Of a stretch of DNA of 64,000 nucleotides, positions 17,149-26,338 are shown in pieces. This DNA is from Rhizobium sp. R711 (GTDB taxonomy: Bacteria > Pseudomonadota > Alphaproteobacteria > Rhizobiales > Rhizobiaceae). The position numbers were made by a program, and so were the translations under genes. The DNA lies in contig NZ_LOKZ01000005.1 of assembly GCF_002211365.1 (NCBI RefSeq), positions 124,001 to 188,000 on the forward strand. The letters are read 5' to 3'. Each line of letters opens with the position of its first letter. Positions within the stretch are counted from its first letter, which is position 1. The notes under the pieces were generated by a model. That model was not told the origin of the DNA and did no database searches. It worked only from the letters and a program-made list of their open reading frames with translations.

Positions 17149-17853
17149 TCAGTGACCGGCAGCCGGTGCTGCCTCCGCCGGCGCGGAACCTTCTGCAGGC
17201 GCCGCGCCTTGCCCGCCACCCTCAGCCGGCTTTTCTTCCTTCTTCTCACCCTTGCCCTCGCCACCCTTGGTTGAGGCAACGGCGATCGGATCGATGCAGT
17301 CGGAGTATTCCTTGAAGGACGCGTTCAGCGCTGTGATCTCGTCCTCGGGCAGATCGACACGTTCGCCAAAGAACAACCCATTGGCGGCAGCCTCGCCGTC
17401 ATAATAGCGGGCGGTGTACGTCTTCGCCTCCGCGCTTTCGAGAACGGGATCGGGATGCGGAATGTAGACGACGTCGGCGCCGATCGCCCGGCCGCGAATA
17501 TCGGACCGCAGCGTCGGTCCATTGGCATCGAGCACAACGACCTGCACCAGATCGGGCTTCTGTGCATTGTAGATCGCCTTGGCCACGCGAAGCGCGGTCT
17601 TGACCCGCGTCATGCCATCGGTCGGCTCGGTCTTGATATACTTACGGATCCAGATGCGGTTCTGTTTCTTAATGGTGACGAGATTGACGTCGGTGCAGGA
17701 GAGACCGTTCATCGTCTCCGCGGAAAGGCCGAGGATCTTGTCTTTGCCGATGAACAGCGCGGCGCCGCCGGAGACGCCCCCGAGGAGGGCGACGCCAGCG
17801 ATGATAAACACCAATTTCCGGGAAGGCCGGAAGATGCGCAGTAGGGCCTTCAC
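17149..17853 (-). CDS. Membrane-anchored protein of unknown function
   Basis: About 234 residues from a GTG start at 17853, chosen because GGAG stands 8 bases upstream and the protein then begins with a short basic stretch before a membrane anchor at about residues 10-32 (LVFIIAGVALLGGVSGGAAL). The following domain (about 35-195) is presumably periplasmic and has one pair of cysteines (LSCTDVNL, YSDCIDPI). The tail (about 200-234) is low-complexity Gly/Lys/Glu then Ala/Pro/Glu. I recognise no catalytic motif. It is convergent with lysS. The frame is open further upstream, but that part does not look like protein. Confidence 0.65.
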   Translation of the reverse strand: MKALLRIFRPSRKLVFIIAGVALLGGVSGGAALFIGKDKILGLSAETMNGLSCTDVNLVTIKKQNRIWIRKYIKTEPTDGMTRVKTALRVAKAIYNAQKPDLVQVVVLDANGPTLRSDIRGRAIGADVVYIPHPDPVLESAEAKTYTARYYDGEAAANGLFFGERVDLPEDEITALNASFKEYSDCIDPIAVASTKGGEGKGEKKEEKPAEGGGQGAAPAEGSAPAEAAPAAGH

Positions 17854-18034
17854 GCCAACTGCTCCGCCATTAACGAGCTCCAACGCAATACGAGTGGTTT
17901 CGACGCTAGAGAAATGACGTTTCCGAATACTTAAACGAGCCCTCCAAGTTTGCGTCAGTATGGGATTAGCACCAAAAAAGGTCCAAGCTTTCCCTATGCT
18001 TGCCAATATCCTCGCGACCATGCTCTAACGGCGT

Positions 18035-18943
18035 ATGGCCTTCACGCTCCGCCAGATCCAGTATTTCGTAGCCGTCGCCGAACAGGGCTCCGTAACGCGT
18101 GCCGCGCAGAACCTTTCGATCTCGCAATCCTCGGTTACGGAGGCGCTGAAAGAACTAGAAACCGATCTCGGCGTCGCGCTCTTCGAACGCCATCCGCGGG
18201 GCCTGTCGATCACCCACAATGGCCATCAGTTCCTGCGCCATGCGACGAAAATCCTGGCGAGCGTTTCTGATGCGCGCACCAGTTTTTCCGGCAAGCAGAA
18301 TGAACTGTCAGGCACGCTCAATATCGGCGTCACCTCGCTCGTTGCCGGCTACGTGCTCTCCGACCTCTTGGCCCGCTATCGCCGCGCCTGCCCAGGCGTC
18401 GAAGTCAGCGCCATCGAGGACAATGGCAGCTATCTCGAGCATCTGTTGGTCGGCGGCGAGCTGGATGTGGCTGTCATGGTGATCTCCAACCTGCGTGACC
18501 GCATGGCCCTGCAGGCGGAAATTCTGGAAACCTCGCCCTACCGGCTGTGGTTGCCCATGGGCCACCCGCTGGTCTCTGCCGACATCATCTCCGTCGCCGA
18601 TATCGCCCGCGAGCCGCTGATCATGCTGACCGTCGACGAAATCGAGGAGAACACCGGCAAGCTGCTTTCGGCGCTCGGCGCGCGCCCGCATGTTGCCTTC
18701 CGCACGCGTTCGGTGGAAGCGGTGCGCAGCCTGGTCGCCACCGGCGCCGGCGTGGCGCTGCTGCCGGATCTCGTCTATCGCCCCTGGTCGCTGGAAGGCG
18801 ACCGCATCGAGAGCCGTGACGTGTCCGGCTCGCTCCCCGTCGTCCAGGTGGGCATGGTCTGGCGCAAGGGGTCGAGCCTGCCGCAGGCGGCCCGCGACTT
18901 TGTGGGCATTGCGGAGGCGCTCCGGTCCGGTCGGCCGCGCTGA
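18035..18943 (+). CDS. LysR family regulator of the polyamine locus
   Basis: Transcription regulator of 302 residues with the LysR helix-turn-helix at residues 1-60 (FTLRQIQYFVAVAEQGSVTR, then QSSVTEALKELETDLG) and a periplasmic-binding-like effector domain at about 90-295. It lies directly upstream of, and on the same strand as, the ABC transporter operon. A LysR-type palindrome at 18956-18974 stands between them, so it probably controls the transporter in response to its substrate or a breakdown product. Confidence 0.92.
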   Translation: MAFTLRQIQYFVAVAEQGSVTRAAQNLSISQSSVTEALKELETDLGVALFERHPRGLSITHNGHQFLRHATKILASVSDARTSFSGKQNELSGTLNIGVTSLVAGYVLSDLLARYRRACPGVEVSAIEDNGSYLEHLLVGGELDVAVMVISNLRDRMALQAEILETSPYRLWLPMGHPLVSADIISVADIAREPLIMLTVDEIEENTGKLLSALGARPHVAFRTRSVEAVRSLVATGAGVALLPDLVYRPWSLEGDRIESRDVSGSLPVVQVGMVWRKGSSLPQAARDFVGIAEALRSGRPR

Positions 18944-18955
18944 ATGCCAGTATTG

Positions 18956-18974
18956 ATATCGGATTTTCCGATAT
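18956..18974. promoter_or_regulatory. LysR-type operator palindrome
   Basis: ATATCGGA-TTT-TCCGATAT is a perfect 8-bp inverted repeat with a 3-base centre and fits the T-N11-A pattern bound by LysR proteins. It lies just after the LysR gene and 100 bases before the transporter operon. A second hairpin GCCAC-GAAAA-GTGGC at 19042-19056 lies in the leader of the binding-protein gene. Confidence 0.6.
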
Positions 18975-19074
18975 TGGCTTTCTGATAAATGAATTTGCGA
19001 AACCGGAAAATTCGGCGCACTTTTTCATCTGGGAACATAACGCCACGAAAAGTGGCAAAACCGGGAGACATCAG

Positions 19075-20235
19075 ATGAAATATCTTCTGAAATCATGCAC
19101 TGCTGCCCTCGCGAGCTTAAGCTTCGTGACGCAGGTGGCCGCTGCTGAACCGCTGAAGGCGCTCGGCAAGGGCGAAGGTGCAGTGAGCATCGTAGCCTGG
19201 GCGGGTTACATCGAACGCGGCGAAAGCGACAAGAGCTACGACTGGGTCACCGCTTTCGAAAAGGAAACCGGCTGCAAGGTCTCCGTCAAGACGGCCGCGA
19301 CCTCGGATGAAATGGTCTCGCTGATGAACGAAGGGGGCTTCGATCTCGTCACCGCGTCCGGCGACGCATCGCTTCGCCTGATCGCCGGCAAGCGTGTCCA
19401 GCCGATCAACACCGACCTGATCCCGAGCTTCAAGAATGTCGATCCGCGCCTGCAGAAGGGCGCGTGGTACACGGTCAATGGCGCCCACTACGGCGTACCC
19501 TACCTCTGGGGGCCGAACGTTCTTATGTACAACACCGATGCCTTCAAGGATAAGGCGCCGACCAGCTGGAAGGTCGTGTTCGAGGAAGAGGTGCTTCCGG
19601 ATGGCAAGTCCAACAAGGGGCGTGTGCAGGCCTATGACGGCCCGATCTATATTGCGGATGCCGCCCTCTACCTGATGGCGCACAAGCCGGACCTCGGCAT
19701 CAAGGATCCTTACGAGCTGAACGAAGACCAGTACAAGGCAGCCCTCGATCTGCTGCGCGGCCAGCGCAAGCTCGTTTCCCGCTACTGGCACGACGCGATG
19801 ATCCAGATCGACGACTTCAAGAACGAGGGCGTGGTCGCCTCGGGCTCCTGGCCGTTCCAGGTCAACCTGATGCAGGCCGACAAGCAGAAGATCGCCTCCA
19901 CCTTCCCGGAAGAAGGGGCAACCGGCTGGGCTGATACGACCATGCTGCACGTCGACAGCGAGCACCCGAACTGCGCCTACATGTGGATGGAGCATTCGCT
20001 GCAAGCCAAGGTCCAGGGCGACGCCGCTGCCTGGTTTGGCGCGGTGCCGTCGGTCCCCGCAGCCTGCAAAGGCAACGAATTGCTGACCGACGAAGGTTGC
20101 GCAACGAACGGCTTCGACCACTTCGACAAGATCAAGTTCTGGAGAACGCCGACCGCGAAGTGCGCCACGCAGAACGAGTGCGTGCCGTATCACCGTTGGG
20201 TATCTGACTATATCGGCGTGATCGGCGGACGATAA
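19075..20235 (+). CDS. Polyamine-type ABC transporter, periplasmic binding protein
   Basis: Secreted substrate-binding protein of 386 residues for the transporter encoded downstream. A Sec signal peptide covers about residues 1-23 (ending QVAAA). The mature protein has the PotD/PotF fold, seen in SIVAWAGYIERG, VKTAATSDEMVSLM, GGFDLVTASGDASLRLI and VPYLWGPNVLMYN. Four late cysteines (CKGNE, CATNG, CATQNEC) are unusual for the family and may form disulfides. The substrate is probably putrescine, spermidine or a related amine, judged by family and the nearby aldehyde dehydrogenase. Confidence 0.9.
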   Translation: MKYLLKSCTAALASLSFVTQVAAAEPLKALGKGEGAVSIVAWAGYIERGESDKSYDWVTAFEKETGCKVSVKTAATSDEMVSLMNEGGFDLVTASGDASLRLIAGKRVQPINTDLIPSFKNVDPRLQKGAWYTVNGAHYGVPYLWGPNVLMYNTDAFKDKAPTSWKVVFEEEVLPDGKSNKGRVQAYDGPIYIADAALYLMAHKPDLGIKDPYELNEDQYKAALDLLRGQRKLVSRYWHDAMIQIDDFKNEGVVASGSWPFQVNLMQADKQKIASTFPEEGATGWADTTMLHVDSEHPNCAYMWMEHSLQAKVQGDAAAWFGAVPSVPAACKGNELLTDEGCATNGFDHFDKIKFWRTPTAKCATQNECVPYHRWVSDYIGVIGGR

Positions 20236-20255
20236 TTTCGCCCGCGACCTCTTCT

Positions 20256-20361
20256 TCTCCTCGCTCGGGGAGAAGACGCCCTGCGAGGGCAGACGAGGGG
20301 CAACCGAGCAAAAGAGCGGACGTCAGCGCGGGGGCGCGATGACGGAACGCCGAGTTGCCCC
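20256..20361. repeat. Intergenic hairpin region between binding protein and ATPase genes
   Basis: The 200 bases between the two transporter genes hold a short hairpin around TCTCC-tcgctcg-GGAGA (about 20257-20274), which resembles a repeat frequent between rhizobial genes. They also hold a wide inverted repeat GGGGCAAC (20297-20304) / GTTGCCCC (20354-20361). Such structures after a binding-protein gene often protect its mRNA and reduce read-through. The repeat resemblance is from memory. Confidence 0.45.
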
Positions 20362-20436
20362 CTTGTTGGAGCCTTTTGGGCCACCTTCTTCCCGTTGCGA
20401 AGAAGTCAAAACAGACACTACATTCCGGAGCTTACA

Positions 20437-21423
20437 ATGATCCCCGCCGTCCGTTTCCAACAGGTCTCGCGCCATTTCGGGCAGGTCCGTGCCGTCGACG
20501 GCGTCGATCTCGAAATTGCGCCGGGCGAATTCTTCGCCATGCTCGGCCCTTCCGGTTCCGGCAAAACCACGTGCCTGCGTTTGATCGCGGGCTTCGAACA
20601 GCCAACGGGCGGCCACATCGAAATCTTCGGCGAGACGGCCGAGGGCATTCCACCCTATCGCCGCAACGTCAACACCGTCTTCCAGGACTACGCGCTCTTC
20701 CCGCATCTCAACATCCTCGACAACGTCGCCTACGGACTGATGGTCAAGGGCATCGGTAAAGCCGAACGCACCAAAGCCGCCGAGCAGGCGCTGGAGCTTG
20801 TGAAGCTTCCCGGCTACGGCGCGCGCAAGCCCGGCCAGCTCTCCGGGGGCCAGCGGCAACGCGTGGCGCTCGCCCGCGCCCTCGTCAACAAGCCGAAGGT
20901 CCTGCTCCTCGACGAACCGCTCGGCGCGCTCGATCTGAAACTGCGCGAGCAGATGCAGGAGGAGCTGAAGAGCCTGCAGCGCGCGCTCGGCATCACCTTC
21001 GTCTTCGTCACTCATGACCAGGGCGAGGCGCTGTCGATGGCCGACCGCGTCGCCGTCTTCAACAATGGCGGGATCATCCAGGAAGGTACCCCGCACGACA
21101 TCTATCGCTGCCCGAAGACACGCTTCGTCGCGGATTTCGTCGGCTCCTCCAATGTCATTGCGCCCGATCTGATGACCGCGCTCGGCGGCGAGAAGCGTTG
21201 GGCGAGCCTGCGTCCGGAAGCGATCCACGTCGCCGGCGAAGGTGTCGCGGCGCGTGTGGAGCACGCGAGCTTCCTGGGTGCTGCAACCCGCTTGTCGGTC
21301 GATATCCGCGGCACGCGGCTGCACGTCATGCTGCCTGCCGGCGCCCACGTGCCGGATGTCGGCACGAGCGTTCGCCTCGCTTGGCAGCCTGTGGACGTGC
21401 ATTACATGGACGACGCAGCATGA
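20437..21423 (+). CDS. Polyamine-type ABC transporter, ATP-binding protein
   Basis: Cytoplasmic ATPase of 328 residues of the PotA/PotG type. Walker A is GPSGSGKTT (37-45), the ABC signature [15 protein letters not shown], Walker B VLLLDEPLGALD, and the switch His is in VFVTHDQGEA. A C-terminal TOBE domain follows (about 250-328). The start ATG follows CCGGAG; the frame upstream is not homologous. Its stop overlaps the start of the first permease as ATGA, so the two are translationally coupled. Confidence 0.95.
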   Translation: MIPAVRFQQVSRHFGQVRAVDGVDLEIAPGEFFAMLGPSGSGKTTCLRLIAGFEQPTGGHIEIFGETAEGIPPYRRNVNTVFQDYALFPHLNILDNVAYGLMVKGIGKAERTKAAEQALELVKLPGYGARKPGQLSGGQRQRVALARALVNKPKVLLLDEPLGALDLKLREQMQEELKSLQRALGITFVFVTHDQGEALSMADRVAVFNNGGIIQEGTPHDIYRCPKTRFVADFVGSSNVIAPDLMTALGGEKRWASLRPEAIHVAGEGVAARVEHASFLGAATRLSVDIRGTRLHVMLPAGAHVPDVGTSVRLAWQPVDVHYMDDAA

Positions 21424-22394
21424 CCACCCTTGCGCTGACCAAGACGACCGATCTGCGCGAGACCTCGATCCTGCCCGGTCGCGGTGGCTTCTTCGGACGG
21501 CTTTCCGATGCCTTCTGGCGACGTCCGAAACTGCTGCTCTTCCTGATGCTGACGCCGCCGCTGCTGTGGCTCGGCATCATCTACATCGGCTCACTGATCG
21601 CCCTGCTCCTGCAGAGCTTCTTCTCGATCGATGATTTCTCAGGCCTGGTGAATTACGAATTCACGCTCGCGACCTATGCGCAGCTCCTCAGCCCGACGAA
21701 TTTCGACATCATCATCCGCACGATCATCATGGCGGCACTGGTGACGCTGGCCTCCGCCGTCGTCGCCTTTCCGATCGCCTATTACGCCGCCCGTTACGCG
21801 CAGGGCAAATGGAAGGCGCTGTTCTATCTCGGTGTCATGCTACCACTCTGGTCGAGTTATCTCGTCAAGATCTATGCCTGGAAGCTGATCCTGGCCAAGG
21901 AAGGCATCCTCACCTGGATCTTCGAGAAGATGCACCTTTCCTGGTTGCTCGACGGCATTCTCAACCTGCCCGTCATCGGCGGCAATTCGCTGTCGGTCAG
22001 CTATCTCGGCACGTTTGTCGTCTTCGTCTATGTCTGGCTGCCCTACATGATCCTGCCGACACAGGCAGCGCTCGAACGCGTCCCGGGCAACCTCATCGAG
22101 GCCTCGTCCGATCTCGGCGCGACCCCGAGCCAGACGTTCCGCACAGTGCTTTTTCCGCTGGCGCTGCCCGGTATCGTCGCCGGCTCGATCTTCACCTTCT
22201 CGCTGACCCTTGGCGACTACATCATCCCGCAGATCATCGGCTCGTCGCGTCTCTTCATCGGCCAGGCGGTCTACGCCCAGCAGGGCACGGCAGGCAACGT
22301 CCCGCTCGCGGCCGCCTTCTCCGTCGTGCCGATCGTCATCATGGCCATCTATCTCTGGCTCGCCAAGAAACAGGGGGCCTTCGATGCGCTCTGA
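21420..22394 (+). CDS. Polyamine-type ABC transporter, permease 1
   Basis: Inner-membrane permease of 324 residues of the PotB/PotH type. The first membrane segment ([20 protein letters not shown]) is followed by a large periplasmic loop and five further helices. The cytoplasmic EAA loop reads [20 protein letters not shown]. The start overlaps the ATPase stop by four bases (ATGA) and the 3' end overlaps the next permease by 11 bases, so the three genes are tightly coupled. Confidence 0.94.
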   Translation: MTTLALTKTTDLRETSILPGRGGFFGRLSDAFWRRPKLLLFLMLTPPLLWLGIIYIGSLIALLLQSFFSIDDFSGLVNYEFTLATYAQLLSPTNFDIIIRTIIMAALVTLASAVVAFPIAYYAARYAQGKWKALFYLGVMLPLWSSYLVKIYAWKLILAKEGILTWIFEKMHLSWLLDGILNLPVIGGNSLSVSYLGTFVVFVYVWLPYMILPTQAALERVPGNLIEASSDLGATPSQTFRTVLFPLALPGIVAGSIFTFSLTLGDYIIPQIIGSSRLFIGQAVYAQQGTAGNVPLAAAFSVVPIVIMAIYLWLAKKQGAFDAL

Positions 22395-23199
22395 CCGTTC
22401 CCAGCGTTCGCCGCTGTTCCTGAAGATCGCCGCAGCCGGCGGCCTGCTCTTCCTGCATCTGCCGATCCTATTGATCTTCGTCTACGCCTTCACGACGGAG
22501 GAAAAGAGCTATCAATGGCCGCCGCCGGGGCTGACGACGCAATGGTTCGCCATCGCCTGGAACCGTCCGGATGTCTGGTCGGCGCTCGGCCTGTCCGTGC
22601 AGGTTGCCTGCATCGCCACATCAATCGCACTTGTGCTTGGCACCCTCTGCGCCGCGGCGATCAGCCAGACAAAGTTCTTCGGCCGCGAGGCGATCTCGCT
22701 GCTGGTCATCCTGCCCATCGCGCTCCCCGGCATCATAACCGGCATTGCGCTGCGCTCCGCCTTCAGCCTGTTCGATATTCCCTTCTCGGTCTGGACGATC
22801 GTGCTTGGCCACGCGACCTTCTGCGTCGTTGTTGTCTACAACAACGCCGTCGCCCGCTTCCGCCGCACCTCCGGTTCGCTGATCGAGGCATCGATGGATC
22901 TTGGCGCCGATGGCTTCCAGACCTTCCGCCATGTCATCCTGCCGAACATCGGCACGGCGCTTCTGGCCGGCGGCATGCTCGCCTTCGCGCTGTCGTTCGA
23001 CGAGGTCATTGTCACCACATTCACCGGCGGACAGCAATCGACGCTACCGATCTGGATGCTCGAAGAACTCATCCGGCCGCGGCAGCGCCCTGTTACCAAC
23101 GTGGTCGCGATGGTCGTCGTGCTCGTCACTTTCCTGCCGATCCTGGCAGCCTACTACCTCACTCGCGACGGCGACCAGGTCGCCGGAGCCGGCAAATAA
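22384..23199 (+). CDS. Polyamine-type ABC transporter, permease 2
   Basis: Inner-membrane permease of 271 residues of the PotC/PotI type with six helices. The EAA loop reads [20 protein letters not shown]. The ATG at 22384 lies inside the end of the preceding permease gene in another frame, and the length from here matches PotC. It completes a binding protein-ATPase-permease-permease operon and is followed by a palindromic repeat and then the aldehyde dehydrogenase gene. Confidence 0.94.
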   Translation: MRSDRSQRSPLFLKIAAAGGLLFLHLPILLIFVYAFTTEEKSYQWPPPGLTTQWFAIAWNRPDVWSALGLSVQVACIATSIALVLGTLCAAAISQTKFFGREAISLLVILPIALPGIITGIALRSAFSLFDIPFSVWTIVLGHATFCVVVVYNNAVARFRRTSGSLIEASMDLGADGFQTFRHVILPNIGTALLAGGMLAFALSFDEVIVTTFTGGQQSTLPIWMLEELIRPRQRPVTNVVAMVVVLVTFLPILAAYYLTRDGDQVAGAGK

Positions 23200-23202
23200 C
23201 CA

Positions 23203-23251
23203 GAGTGGGATGCGGAAAAGTGTGAAGCGGTTTTCCGCCCACATCCCACTC
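23203..23251. repeat. Palindromic intergenic repeat
   Basis: Arms GAGTGGGATG (23203-23212) and CATCCCACTC (23242-23251) pair perfectly. Inside them CGGAAAA (23213-23219) pairs with TTTTCCG (23231-23237). The loop carries GTGTGAAGCGG, a string I remember as common in repeated palindromes between rhizobial genes. It sits between the last permease gene and the dehydrogenase gene and may shape transcript ends. Confidence 0.6.
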
Positions 23252-23274
23252 CGTCAACAATAAGGGAGAACATC

Positions 23275-24702
23275 ATGGACACCGCGATGCTGATTGGGTC
23301 CCGCTTCGAAGCGGGCACGGAAACGGACGAGCACATCCTGAACCCGAAAACGGGCGAAACAGTGCTTGACCTGCCGGAAGCCTCGCTTGGCCAGATCGAC
23401 GCCGCCGTGGACGCCGCGGAAGGCGCGTTCAAGCACTGGTCGCAGACGACGCCGGGCGAACGCTCCAGCTACCTCCTGAAGATTGCCGATGCGATCGAAA
23501 AGGATGCTGCGGGCTTTGCCGCATTGGAAGCGCTGAACTGCGGCAAGCCGATCAACGCCGTGCTGAACGACGAGATCCCGGCGATCGTCGATTGTTATCG
23601 CTTCTTCGCCGGTGCTGTCCGCAACCTGCACGGCCCGGTCGCCGGTGAATATCTGCCGAACCATACCTCGATGATCCGCCGCGACGCCGTCGGCATCGTC
23701 GGCTCGATCGCGCCGTGGAACTATCCGCTGATGATGATGGCCTGGAAGCTCGCGCCGGCGATCGCCGGCGGCAACACCGTCGTCTTCAAGCCTTCCGAAC
23801 AGACGCCGTTGACGGCCCTGAAGATGGCGAAACTGCTCTCCGAAATCCTGCCGGAAGGCGTCGTCAACGTCGTCCTCGGCCGCGGCGAAAGCGTCGGCAA
23901 CGCGCTGATCAACCATGCGAAGATCTCGATGCTGTCGATCACGGGCGATGTCGCCACCGGCAAGAAGGTGCTGCAGGCCGCCGCCAAGACCGTGAAGCGC
24001 ACCCACCTCGAGCTCGGCGGCAAGGCGCCGGTCATCGTCTTCGACGACGCCGATATCGATGCTGTCGTCTCCGGCATCCGCACTTTTGGCTACTACAATG
24101 CCGGCCAGGACTGCACTGCCGCCTGCCGCATCTATGCAGACGCGAAGGTCTACGACAAATTCGTCGCCGACCTCTCCTCGGCCGTCTCCTCGATCAGGTT
24201 CAACCAGGCAGACGATACCGAAAACGAAATCGGCCCGCTGATCTCCAAACGCCAGCGTGACCGCGTCGAAAGCTTCGTCGCCCGCGCCGGCGAGCACAAG
24301 CACATGGAGATCACGACCGGCGGCAAGACCTCCGGCGACAAGGGCTTCTTCTACACGCCAACGGTCATCGCGGGCGCCACGCAGGATGACGAAATCGTTC
24401 GTCGTGAGGTCTTCGGCCCCGTCGTCTCGGTCACCCGCTTCACCGATGTCGAGGATGCCGTCACTTGGGCGAACGACAGCGACTATGGCCTCGCCTCGTC
24501 CGTCTGGACCAAGAATATCAGCCGCGGCATGAAGACCGCCGCCCGCCTGCAATATGGCTGCACCTGGATCAACACCCACTTCATGCTCACCAATGAAATG
24601 CCGCACGGCGGCCTGAAGCAATCAGGCTACGGCAAGGACATGTCCGTCTACGCACTGGAAGACTACACGGCCGTCCGCCACGTGATGATCAATCACGGCT
24701 GA
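23275..24702 (+). CDS. Aldehyde dehydrogenase, gamma-aminobutyraldehyde type
   Basis: NAD(P)-dependent aldehyde dehydrogenase of 475 residues. The catalytic cysteine is C280 in [10 protein letters not shown] and the general base is E246 in LELGGKAP. The cofactor region includes APWNYPLMM and FKPSEQTP. The NAGQDC context and length match PatD/Prr-like 4-aminobutyraldehyde dehydrogenases, which oxidise the aldehyde from putrescine to GABA. Context with a polyamine-type transporter supports this. The transaminase or oxidase that would make the aldehyde is not in the window. Betaine-aldehyde activity is the main alternative. Confidence 0.85.
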   Translation: MDTAMLIGSRFEAGTETDEHILNPKTGETVLDLPEASLGQIDAAVDAAEGAFKHWSQTTPGERSSYLLKIADAIEKDAAGFAALEALNCGKPINAVLNDEIPAIVDCYRFFAGAVRNLHGPVAGEYLPNHTSMIRRDAVGIVGSIAPWNYPLMMMAWKLAPAIAGGNTVVFKPSEQTPLTALKMAKLLSEILPEGVVNVVLGRGESVGNALINHAKISMLSITGDVATGKKVLQAAAKTVKRTHLELGGKAPVIVFDDADIDAVVSGIRTFGYYNAGQDCTAACRIYADAKVYDKFVADLSSAVSSIRFNQADDTENEIGPLISKRQRDRVESFVARAGEHKHMEITTGGKTSGDKGFFYTPTVIAGATQDDEIVRREVFGPVVSVTRFTDVEDAVTWANDSDYGLASSVWTKNISRGMKTAARLQYGCTWINTHFMLTNEMPHGGLKQSGYGKDMSVYALEDYTAVRHVMINHG

Positions 24703-24768
24703 TCCGCGCGCCGGGCCGTTGGCCCGGCCCGCAACCCAAAAACAATAAATACGCAAAGGGGAGTCCAT

Positions 24769-25263
24769 ATGAAACGCCGCACCATTCTTGCCGCCCTCGG
24801 CGGCATCTGCCTCGCGTCGACGCTTACCGCTGCGCCGGTCTATGCCGCCGATCAGACGCCGCTTGAGGTCGTCCAACAGTATCTGGCCGCATGGAACGCC
24901 CATGACGCCACCAAGGCCGCCTCTTACTTCGATGAGAAGGTGAGCTACTACGACGCAACCGTCGGCAAGCCGACAGTTGGACGGGCCGACGCCAAGGCCG
25001 GCGTCATCGACAACTTCATGACCGCTGCGCCGGATCTGAAATGGGTGATGCGCGGCGATCCGATCGTCAGCGGAAACAAGGTCTCCTTCGAGTGGACCTT
25101 TTCGGGCAACAACAGCGGTACCTGGGCCGATGGCACAAAAGCGACCAACAAGTCCTTCTCCTTTGATGGCGCTTCGGTCTTCGTGATTGAGAACAACACC
25201 ATCAAGCAGCAGTCGGATTATTACGACGCCCTTGGCTTCTACAAGCAACTGGGCCTGATGTAA
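24769..25263 (+). CDS. Secreted NTF2/SnoaL-like protein
   Basis: Protein of 164 residues with an N-terminal signal (basic MKRRT, hydrophobic core, cleavage after about APVYAA) and one SnoaL-like cone-shaped alpha/beta domain. The latter shows in VVQQYLAAWNAHDATKAASY, then DEKVSYYDATVG and a C-terminal DYYDALGFYKQLGL. The fold binds small hydrophobic molecules or acts as a small enzyme, and no specific catalytic set can be assigned. It follows the dehydrogenase gene by 66 bases with a GGGGAG site and is probably part of the same operon, hence possibly linked to amine metabolism. Confidence 0.75.
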   Translation: MKRRTILAALGGICLASTLTAAPVYAADQTPLEVVQQYLAAWNAHDATKAASYFDEKVSYYDATVGKPTVGRADAKAGVIDNFMTAAPDLKWVMRGDPIVSGNKVSFEWTFSGNNSGTWADGTKATNKSFSFDGASVFVIENNTIKQQSDYYDALGFYKQLGLM

Positions 25264-25413
25264 CTCGACGATCCGCGACGGCGCCCGCACCAAGGGTGCC
25301 GTCAAATTGCCGGCTCTGCCGACACTCCCGCGCGCGCCAATCGCGGGAACCGCACATGGAACAAATTTCCTCGCATTGCGTCATCCAAGCGATGAACAAA
25401 GAGGAAAACATCC

Positions 25414-25587
25414 ATGCTTAAATGGGCTCTTATATTCTTCGTTATTTCGCTGATCGCCGGCCTCCTAGGTTTTTCCGGGATATCGGCGGCCACGGCGACG
25501 ATCGCACGTGTCCTCTTCGGCATTGCGCTGGTGATCTTCCTGATCTTCCTCGTCCTGGCGTTGCTGGCTGGCAATGCTGTTGTGTAA
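25414..25587 (+). CDS. DUF1328 small membrane protein
   Basis: A 57-residue protein made of two hydrophobic helices ([20 protein letters not shown] and [20 protein letters not shown]) joined by a short loop containing [12 protein letters not shown]. This pattern is typical of the DUF1328/YtjA family of small inner-membrane proteins, often stress induced. GAGGAAAACATCC precedes the ATG. It is convergent with the membrane protein gene that ends at 25597. Confidence 0.88.
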   Translation: MLKWALIFFVISLIAGLLGFSGISAATATIARVLFGIALVIFLIFLVLALLAGNAVV

Positions 25588-25596
25588 CTTTGTCGG

Positions 25597-26274
25597 TCAG
25601 CCAAGCAGGCTTGCGCCAACATTGATCGCCAAAGCAAGGATCGTCGTATTGAACAGGAACGAGAGAACTGAGTGAAGAAGCGTCAGCTTTCGCATCGCGG
25701 TAGAGGTCGTCGCCACATCCGCAGTCTGCGAGGCGACGCCGATGGTGAAGGAGTAATAGAGGAAGTCCCAATAGACCGGCTCGTCATTGCCTTCCGGAAA
25801 CTTCAACCCCTCCGCCCTGTCCTCGCCACCATAGAAGCGGTGCGCATAGTGGACAGTGAAGAGTGTGTGCAGGAAGACCCACGAATTCAGAATGGTGACG
25901 ATGGCCACGAGTGCCCGCGCCAAGGCTTCGCTTGGTCCGGCGTCCTTGGCGAAGTGAAGTTCGAGCGCGATACCGCCGATGCTCGCGACGGCTGCTACAA
26001 TCGACAGCGCCAGCAGGAAAACATCTGAAAAGTCGAGATCCTCAGCCCGCTTGCGGATGCTGGCGACGGTCGCACGCAACATTCGCCGCCAAGTCAGCGC
26101 CGTAAATACGACGGCGCTAACGTTCCAGCCGAAAATCAGATTCTGCGGATTGACCTCCCTGCTTGTCAAAAGCAGGAACGTCACTAACCCGGCGGCCAAG
26201 GCGACGCCGAAGACCATGTGCTTACGCACTTGCCCCATGACCCGATTTTCCCGGTCCACCGTGCCTTCCGCCAT
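25597..26274 (-). CDS. DUF1345 membrane protein
   Basis: Integral membrane protein of 225 residues with about five to six helices (GVALAAGLVTFLLL, LIFGWNVSAVVFTALTWR, VFLLALSIVAAVASIGGIAL, LVAIVTILNSWVFLHTLF, SVLSFLFNTTILALAINVGA). The segment FPEGNDEPVYWDFLYYSFTIG is the DUF1345 hallmark and resembles the selectivity region of simple channels. The function is unknown. The ATG at 26274 follows AGGACAGTG; a GTG directly before it is possible. Confidence 0.85.
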   Translation of the reverse strand: MAEGTVDRENRVMGQVRKHMVFGVALAAGLVTFLLLTSREVNPQNLIFGWNVSAVVFTALTWRRMLRATVASIRKRAEDLDFSDVFLLALSIVAAVASIGGIALELHFAKDAGPSEALARALVAIVTILNSWVFLHTLFTVHYAHRFYGGEDRAEGLKFPEGNDEPVYWDFLYYSFTIGVASQTADVATTSTAMRKLTLLHSVLSFLFNTTILALAINVGASLLG

Positions 26275-26338
26275 CACTGTCCTACCAATGCAAGATTGCC
26301 TTTGATATCAGCTTGATGGCGGCGGGAGCAATATGGCT

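Noticed and set aside
20297..20361. Small RNA gene in the transporter operon gap
   Set aside because: The inverted repeat could be an RNA, but no promoter or T-run terminator is seen; listed only as a structured spacer.
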